A DNA stretch of 64,000 bases from Enchytraeus crypticus (taxonomy: Eukaryota > Annelida > Clitellata > Enchytraeida > Enchytraeidae): positions 1,026,001 to 1,090,000 of the forward strand of contig CAJHZI010000566.1 of the NCBI GenBank assembly GCA_905160935.1, in the 5' to 3' direction. Every line of letters begins with the position of its first letter. Position 1 is the stretch's first letter. The position numbers and the translations under genes were made by a program. Under the pieces are notes generated by a model. The model saw only the letters and a list, made by a program, of their open reading frames with translations, was not told the DNA's origin and made no database searches. Positions 52,901 to 61,900 of the stretch are shown in pieces.

Positions 52901-55900
52901 TATCAGCATCAATTTTTTGTTCTATACTTTTACTAGTTTCTCTTGTAGTATCAAGTATTGGTTTAAATAATTTAGCTTGACTCTCATATGTCTGTTGATT
53001 ACCTAGCTTTTCATCTATATCCCGCTGCTTTAGTTCATTTGTAAGCGCCTTGTATTTATTTAAATCAAACTCTTTCATCATTTTAATAAGTGCATATATT
53101 TTTAAATTATGTATTTTTATGTATTATTATGTGTTTTTATGTATTATTATGTATTTTTATGTATTATTATGTATTTTTATGTATTATTAGATATTGTTCA
53201 GGTATATACATATTATTGTAATTTAAGATATACCGACCACAATCCGCGTCTTCCCATAAATTTATTACAATATATCCATGCTTTTTACTCCAAGCCTCCT
53301 TACATATATTTTCGAACTCTTCTAAAGTCATATCACCATTTACATGTGTATCGTAAAAATATTTCTGAGTCTTCTTATCTTGACGAAACAAAATAAAAAT
53401 ATTAGCATTTTGACGTATACCATGCTTTTTCAGATGATGTAGGCTCTGACATAAATAAAACACGTTAACATTATTGTGTCTTCCTTGACAGAAGTAATCT
53501 GTCATGACTTTCTGATCTTCATTCATGACGTCATCAAAAATTACAACATGTGTTTTATTTGGATCGAGTTCAGATGGATGAACAATTCCATCGTCTGGAT
53601 TGTGAAAAGTAACAATGTCTTTATTTCTTTTAGTCATATTTTTTAATTCAGTGTTAACATCTCGAAGGAATTTGTATGCATCTTGATCCGGTGTCATTGT
53701 ATACACCATTATATCATCATAATACACTAATTTTTTCATAATTAAGTTCATTACTAAGTTAGTCTTACCACAACCAGTGCTGCCAGCTAGTATCATAAAT
53801 ATATTTTTAGGAAATATGTCGTGATGACTGCTTTTATAGTTGCTACCGTAAATTTTATGATAAATTTTCGAGTAATCAGTATTCAAGTCAACCATGTTTT
53901 AATCAATAGTTTTATTATTTTTTAATTATTTCTTTCGTATAATTCATTTTCCACATCATTGAATAAGAATCCATTATTCAGTTTGTAAAGAACATAAATA
54001 CAGTAATGTCCGCAGATAATTTCATCTGATGCTTGAATTTTGAAAGTACTATAATAACGCTCTTTACCTTTACAATAATTCAGCACTTCTACAGGTGGTG
54101 GAAATCCATAACTGTCAAAATATAAACATTTACCATTCTTGCTGTTAAGACATGTCCAGTGTGTGCCATCTCCTTTGCTATCATCAATATTAAGAATTAG
54201 ACTTTCATTGTTACTAATTGATCCTTTAAGTTCATCTCGCATGAATATACCTTTGAAATTTTTAATATTTAACTCTTTACATTTTTCTAATATATCAAAA
54301 TTACTTAGTGGTTTAATAATTTTGAATGAATTTAGAAACTGGGGGAAGTTTATTCCCCCTCTCGTTCTAAAAAAATTCCGTTTCCGTTGACCCTTTCCAA
54401 ATACAACCCATTGCCCCACATAGCACCTTTTAAATGTTTACAATCACAATCACCGAGTCCAATTTTCTTCAGTGCATTTGAAAGCGTTTTACCAAGAACT
54501 GGAATTGGTGCTATTGCGTCACTTATTATACCAGAACCTATTTGTTGTTTTGTTATATCTTCAATAGCCTTATTATGCCTAGCCATTTCTGATGTTTGTT
54601 TGCTGCTATTAACTGCACTCGCGATTCCTCCAGTTAAACCTCCTATTGCGCCAACTATAGCAGGGATTGCCGCTGCTAAGAGAGGTAAAAATCCACCATT
54701 CTTTTCCAAGTGGTTTAATTGCGAATTACTAAGACGTAATTGAACACCAGATTTAGCATTTTTTATTTTATTAATTTGAGTTTGTGTTAGTGGAATAGTC
54801 ATATTACCTGATAGATTCTTTTTAGATATACGTATTGTAACTTCTCTATTATTTTTACGTGCTCTCTTTATCTTTTCGATTTGATTTCGAGATAGTGAAA
54901 CTCCAAAATTTGTATATTCTGTCATTTTATATAATTATTTAAAATTAATTTTTAAAATAATAAATGAGTGATTCAGTAACAAAAACCGGATCAACAAGAA
55001 ATAATACTTATGAAAATATTAGAGAATATGTTAGTTCTAAATATTTTAAATTGTACAGATATATTGATACTAAATTTAATGTAACCGGTGGGAAAATGCT
55101 GGGTATCATAGATATGAATGACAACTCTATTATTAATGTAAAACAACCAGAAAATGCTAATGAGGTTATAACAAAATTGTATTGTGATGATAAAAATAAT
55201 ATTGTAAAAAGTGATATTACAAAATTAGTGAAGAAAGTAGATTCTTTAGGTTATTACGTTAATAATGAAATTGGCGGAAGAATAATGCGTTTACAAGGTC
55301 GAACTGATGAAATGACTAAACAAATAGAAACTAAACTCAATAAAGAAGGAGATATAGTTACTGCAACTCTTGATATGAATTTCAATACTGTATCAAATGT
55401 CAAATTTCCAATTCATTCATTAGATGCTACCAATAAAATGTATGTTCTATTAATGAATAGTAAGGATGATGTACATATTACTGATTTAATAAAAATTGCG
55501 ACTTCTATAAACCAAGTAATAAAAAATTATGATAATTTTAAAGTATATAATAAACATCTTGAATCACATGTTAACCTTGTAAGTAATCTGATTTCAAAAT
55601 ATAATGCAATATTTCATAAACGAGAAGTAGAAAAGAATTATAATGACCTTGAGAATTTCTCACTTATAATCGATTTGAAAGCTTATCTTATCCGTATAAT
55701 AGAAATACTGCCAGAAAATGTTTTTATAGAAGTTAAATCTAAGCTAGTTGAAATGAAGCTTGTATCTACTCCTGAGGAGAAATCCATAGGAAGAAACTAT
55801 AGAAGACTGATTAATGAATTATCGAAACTTGTTGATCCTTTGAGAGAAAATAAAGAATTGGAATTACTAATACAGAAAAATATCTTACTTCTTGATTTGA

Positions 55901-58900
55901 AATTTGTTTATTTTATTGAAAACTTAAAAAAGTTTCTTCTAAATAATATAGTTAATAATTAGTTAATATACATGTATTAACTAATTTGCAGTGAATTCTT
56001 TTAATATTTGTTTATAAACATCCGCTGTTAAGTCGCCATTGCAGGAGATAATATAATCCAACCTATATTTTATTTTAGTATACTTTTCAATTTCCATGTT
56101 AAGTTTATTATTCATATTTTGAAAGTTAAATCTGCTACTAATTCCTGTCAATATCCCACTTACAGTTGATAAAACTGTTATTGCAATAGGAGGAATTACT
56201 ACAGCTGTAGCAGTTGTAGCCAGCAATGCTGAAATTATAATTGAACTGACAGTGGTTGCATAAAAAAGTGTCTTTATAATGGTTCTTTTATTTTTATTTT
56301 TATTAATATTATGCATAGATTCTTGTAATTGTCTAGTTAAAAACTCCTTTAGTTTGTTAGATAGTACAACACCATCAATGTGATCAGTCATTTGATATAT
56401 GTAATAATTATATAATTGATTTTAAACGGAAAATATACCTTGGACTGATTAAGTTTTTCTGAAAATTATTTCTTGACTGCATTATTTTCGAAAACTTTGA
56501 GACAACCCCTGAGACATGAAGTGCAATACTACTATCACTTCTGATTTTATTTTGATACGACCCCTTACTTGTTTGTTTACCTCATTAGAATACCGATAAG
56601 TATTCTATTGGGTCAACTGCGACTGAAAATTTTGTAACTGGGTCATTTGTGTTTTGATGCATAAAATAAAAGTTTTCAGGGACAAACTTGTTTTGATCAC
56701 GCAAATTATAAACAAATACAATTAAGCACATGATCCTATGAATACGTGTAGCCTACGTGGTGTGAAACTCATAATGTGTATGACGTCAGTGCGGGTACCC
56801 GTACGGATGTCACAGAAGCATTTATATCATTCTCAGACAGATATCTACTAGTGATTTCTCTTTCCTATTTGAAACACAGTCAATACTGACACAGTAAAAA
56901 TAGAAAAGATAGACCACTTTCAGCATCACCCATCACTTTATATCAGTATAACTTTGCTCTCAATCCAACAAACTCTTCTCATTTTGTTATCCCAAGAAAA
57001 TAAACCAAAAAATTTAATAATAAAAAATCAATAAAATAAATCACTTTGTCATTATTTGCCAGTACATAAAAATATTCAACAGATGGTGCTAATGTGTTGA
57101 AATTATCTTAAATTATATTACTTTATTTCATATTTTCAATTAACGTGAAATATAATATATATTTCATATTTTCAATTAGTCATTAATATACTTTTTCTGC
57201 TATCTTATGTAAGTGTGGTTCTATGATTTGAGTTGTAGTTATTACAAAAAGGAAAGGTATTGAAGTTTTTTGAACACCATTAAAAAGTTTCTAATCAGTC
57301 CTTTATAAGTTCGTGGAGATCTCTGATTTAAATAAATGGAAAAACTACTTGAAATACTAACGTTGGTATTTGAAATAATAATTCTTTTGATAAAACTCTT
57401 AAAACTTATCTGGTAAAGCAAATGGCGATACTGTGGTGGCACAAACTTCCATAGGGGGGCCCCCAGAGGAAGTTCAGTGGAGTTCCATGGATTTTTCTTT
57501 GGGGGCCCCCAAATAAAAATGATCCTTATTTATTAACTTAGAATCATTGCGTCAATACAATTTTAATTAATTTAATTTATTTATTATATTTCGGATAATG
57601 AGATATTTACTATATTACTCTATTTTATAAATAAATTTCTAAACCAAATTGCATGAAGCACTCGTTAAATTACAAACTTTTAAAATCTGTCTATAATCTA
57701 AGAGCATTTGTAAATGATTCGTTACATTTACAAATGGAAAATATTACAATTTGTCACCTATATTTGTAGGCGAAAAATTACACTTTAGTAATATAATGTA
57801 ACATTTTCGTTTTCTCCTATGAATATAGGAGGTTTGGGGGAGTGGGTCCACATTTTATAAACTTTTAAAATCCTTCTATAATCTAAGAACTTTTCAAAAT
57901 GTTTTATTACATTTTGAAATGGAAATATTACAATTTTTCACCTATATTTTTAGACCGTTTTTAAATGTTGAGTTATTTTTTAAAAATGGAAAAATATTAT
58001 AAATTTTTACCTATAAATGTGGGAAAAAAGATAGCAGGATATCCTTAAAAATATGATAATTTTTTACCTATTAATATGAGTGAAAAAATGCAGTTCAGTA
58101 AAAAATGGTGATTTTTTCAATTTCTCCTGTAATTGTAGGGGGGTCAGTATACGGTAATGCATAGGCAGTGTTTTCGTTGGGGGTCAGGGGACCCCTGAAT
58201 TTTGGGTTAATGACCCAAGTTTCTTCATATTTATACTACTAATATTCAAGGTCTAATAATTAATTATTGCATTAAATATTACAGATATATTCATTAATTC
58301 ATCATCATCATCTTCCCTTGTATTTTAGTTTAGCACGGGACAGAATGCGAATAAGCCTTCTCCACTACTATCTGTCCCACACCATATCATCAGTCAACCC
58401 AGTATTCTTCATGTCTCTCTTAAACACCGCATCCCACGTCAGTTGTGGTCTACCTCTCTCCAGCTTAACCTCCAGCTCATTCCTCCAAACTCTTTTTACT
58501 ACATCCTCATCTGCCTTTCTCACAATATGCTCATTCCACCTCAATCTCGACTCGACTGAGCCAACCTATCACAATCCCCTCAACATTCAAATTCATTTTC
58601 ACATATTCATATTTTCCATTCTATCATTCCAAGTTTTACCACACAATAGATTCAACATTCTCATCTCTGCCACATGCAATGTCACAGAGATACATGCATG
58701 CATCATACCTGCTAGCAGTAGATCTACCAATTACTTATTACATTAAATGCATTACATTTAATTAATCATTATATTAAATATTCCAGATCTACCAATTAAT
58801 TATTACATTTAACACCACAGATCTACTAATCAATGCGAGCATAGTTACCTCACAACCGCATTAATTAGCACTCGAGTATAAGAATTTAACAGAGTATTAG

Positions 58901-61900
58901 ACTATTAGTACGACACATATAAACTAAAAGAGCTAGAGTGTAACATTTACAGCACTTCACATATCGATCAGCCAATTGAGAGACAACTTAAGTTACCTAC
59001 TAATTATCTTATAATTAGAAAAGTATCGATTTTTCAGCTTATGAAAACAACTTCATAGAATGCTAAATAACTTAAGTAAATTTAGCAATTTAAAGTAATA
59101 AACAAGTAACGTAACTTTTACTACGTCACCCATACGTCAAATTAATAAAGTAAATTATTCAAAATCTTGATCATGACTTCGCAAATGCATAGCCTCAGAT
59201 TTAAAGACCCACTCATACGTGGACATGAAGAGGAAAGCGGAAGACAGAGAAGAGTGGAAGCGTTATAGGCCATGGACCTGCCAGTAGGCAGTGCAATAAG
59301 AGAGATAGAGCCTCAGCAAGACTACTGATGATTGATCAGCTTCAACCCACTTTAATCATTTCCTTCGACCTAATTTAGGCCATGTAGTGTCAAAGAAGAG
59401 AAAGAAATAGAAACTGAGGTAGTTAGTTACCCATTTCTTTGGGCAACTAAAAAAATCCCTTTGTTCTCTCGTAGGCTTAGCATGGGTTTAGCATTTAACT
59501 GAGGCGCGTCAAATAACTTAGAGCAGATAAATGCATGGAGCATAAATAATATGATGAACAACAATCTATCGTGTACTTTCTTAATCTAGACATGAGCCTA
59601 AGGGCTCTTCACGGTAAGTGCGACACTAACTATTTAGAACATTCCTATCATGTCCATAACAATAACGTCTTATCTACGCCGTATATTTATTAGTAATAAT
59701 TAATACGTACGAGGATTTTATAAAACACCAGATCATATAATTTCAGGCTATTAAATAGGATTTACATTTTCAATGGAAAACTTGCATATTGTGCATTGTA
59801 TGCAGGTGTATAATATTATACATATGTATATACAGTATAAAAAAATTATGTATATATAGAGTATGTATAGAAATCCCCCCCCCCCCCCAAGAATAGTAGT
59901 ATATCAAAAGGAATGTTAGATGATTTTAAATCAAAACATAAGAGTAGCGCCACCATCGAATGAAAAAATATATAGGGTGATTTTTCAAAGTAAATACCTT
60001 TATTAAAGGTCTTTAGAACTATATATCTACATAACTTTATAACTTTTATAAAAGTCTATATCATTGAGTGTCTCGGTGGCTCAGTGTATAAGCGCATGAA
60101 ATTTCAAATCCCGTTCCTGAAGTCATGGGATCAATTCCCGTTAGAGCTGCTCATAGAGTAAAATCTCGGACATTCACCTTTCAGGTTACACCGGTACACC
60201 TCACGTCTTGAAGAGAAGCGCTTCAGGCTTCTGACCTGACCTTGATGTTAAACCCACATCTAAAAAAAGCCTATATAAGAGTCTCACCTCGTAGGCGTCC
60301 GCTATGTTCAGACCCTCTCCAGTTAGAGCCACGTGACCAACAATCCCTGTCCCAACGGGTATCCGTATCTCCTGGGACATCCTCGTTCCCTCCTGCAGAC
60401 TACTGCCCGCTCCCACGTCAAACAGCGTGCTCACAAGATAGCGCTGATCGACGGTGTGCTCCTCACAACAACTTCTACTATCTAGCTTATTAAAGTGTCC
60501 AGTATTGCTATCTATGGGGAGCTGATGTTCGGTTAAATTACGTAGACCTCTCGATTGAACGAGACTGAATTCTGTTGACTGATCGCTGGTGTGCTCCTCG
60601 CGTTGATAAGAATCAACAGATTTGCACTGACTGTGACAGTTATAAACAGAGCAGCTGCATAAATTGCTATGATCTATTGACTCGGTACGATTGGTTAACA
60701 ATCCTGATGACTCGCTGACTGATTCCCTAGAATGACTCGTTGATACTCTCGATGACTCTCTAACCGATTCCCTACAAACCCGATGACACCTCGCTGACTC
60801 GTTATCAGTGAAGTCATCAGACCTACCACACTGATGACTAAACCGACCCGTTGACGCGCATTGACCCTGTGACCTCTCATGTCTCGATGACTCACCATTC
60901 CGCTCAGCTGATCTTATTGACTCTGTATTATCCTGAAGCTCATCATGACAATCAGTCCCGTCATCTACTGACCCACGGCGTCCATTACAACTCACAGCTG
61001 ACTCACAATTACTCTGACCTATTGATTCCCTACGCCGACCATCACGACCCGTTGACTCGCGCCAATGACCATCCTGACGACCCGTTGACTGGCGCCGATG
61101 ACCATCCTGACCCGTTGACTCGCGCCGATGACCATCCTGACCCGTTGACTCACACCGATGACCATCACGACCTGTTGACTCGCGCTGATGACCATCATGA
61201 CCCGTTGACTCGCGCTGATGACCATCATCACGACCCGTTGACTCGCTCTGATGACCATCATCACGACCCGTTGACTCGCGCCGATGACCACCATCACGAC
61301 CCATTGACTCGCGCAGATGACCATCACGACCCGTTGACTCGCGCCGATGACTGGACGACCCAGCACACTGGTCTCTCTGCTTGACGAGGAAGAGCGAGCA
61401 GCGATCAGCGCCTAGGAGGAACCCGACGTTCTTTAAGATCTTGTGGCAGAGCCTGGTGACGTCGAGATCGTCACAGATGTCCCTGATCAGCTCGTGCATC
61501 AACTGATGCTCGTCCAGAGCCTTCAGCTCGCTTAGAGACCTTCGAGGCTTCACTGACGCCGACGAAGACACCGGCAAACCACCCGAGGAAGTCTCAGATC
61601 TAGGTTCAGAGGAGGCTGAGAGAAATGATGGAATGCCATCCACTGTTTGTACCATTCTTGCCAACAGTTGACCGTTACGCTCAAACTCTTGTGCAGAAAT
61701 CTTCCTGACTGGAGTGTTGGCTCCAGAGCTTGCTCGAGAGGAACCTGACCCAGAGGTCACAGGATCAAATCCCCCCACAGCGGCAGCACTCAGACCTCCA
61801 TACAGCGGACTCGTTAGAGGAGTATCCACACAACCTGTCCTGAGACGAGACTGCTGGCGGGTAATATAGTCCATCACAAAGTCTGGGTGAGCATCCAGCC

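Larger units (their letters stand above)
56392..58129. other. Polinton right subterminal non-coding region
   Basis: No credible ORF. Holds two G5-6C5 dyads (57444-57513) and a series of related subterminal repeats (57676-58130) built on AATATTACAATTTTTCACCTA and TATATTTGTAGGCGAAAA-like phrases with hairpins. Probably replication/packaging signals or degenerated sequence. Confidence 0.6.
42996..58240 (-). mobile_element. Complete Polinton/Maverick element, 15,245 bp
   Basis: Bounded by identical 111-bp inverted repeats beginning AG and ending CT and by a 6-bp target duplication. It carries all Polinton hallmark genes: protein-primed DNA polymerase B, DDE integrase with chromodomain, FtsK/HerA-type packaging ATPase, adenain-like protease, double-jelly-roll major capsid and penton-type minor capsid proteins. 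Reading frames are intact apart from two -1 overlaps best read as programmed frameshifts. It sits in PDE11 intron 1 with most genes in the host-gene sense. The AT-rich coding sequence contrasts with GC-richer host exons. Identity of the repeats and target duplication argues for a recent insertion. It also fits the adintovirus-like, virion-forming view of these elements. Confidence 0.97.

Noticed and set aside
53922..54419. Protease starting at GTG 54419 or ATG 54242
   Set aside because: GTG initiation is unlikely in a eukaryotic host and the ATG truncates the conserved N-terminal part; the -1 frameshift explains the layout better.
2158..60200. tRNA genes suggested by A- and B-box matches
   Set aside because: The matches are SINE heads: no cloverleaf with paired acceptor stem could be drawn and the same non-tRNA body follows in many copies.
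61015..61345. Possibility that the GAF-A repeat insertion is an intron
   Set aside because: No good donor near residue 325 (no GTRAGT), and the frame stays open for more than 900 nt, so translation is the simpler reading; RNA data could overturn this.
60851..61384. + strand ORF of 177 codons and a second - strand frame of 115 codons across PDE11 exon 1
   Set aside because: Mirror and shifted readings of the coding 30-bp repeat; the PDE11 frame continues into conserved GAF-A on both sides.
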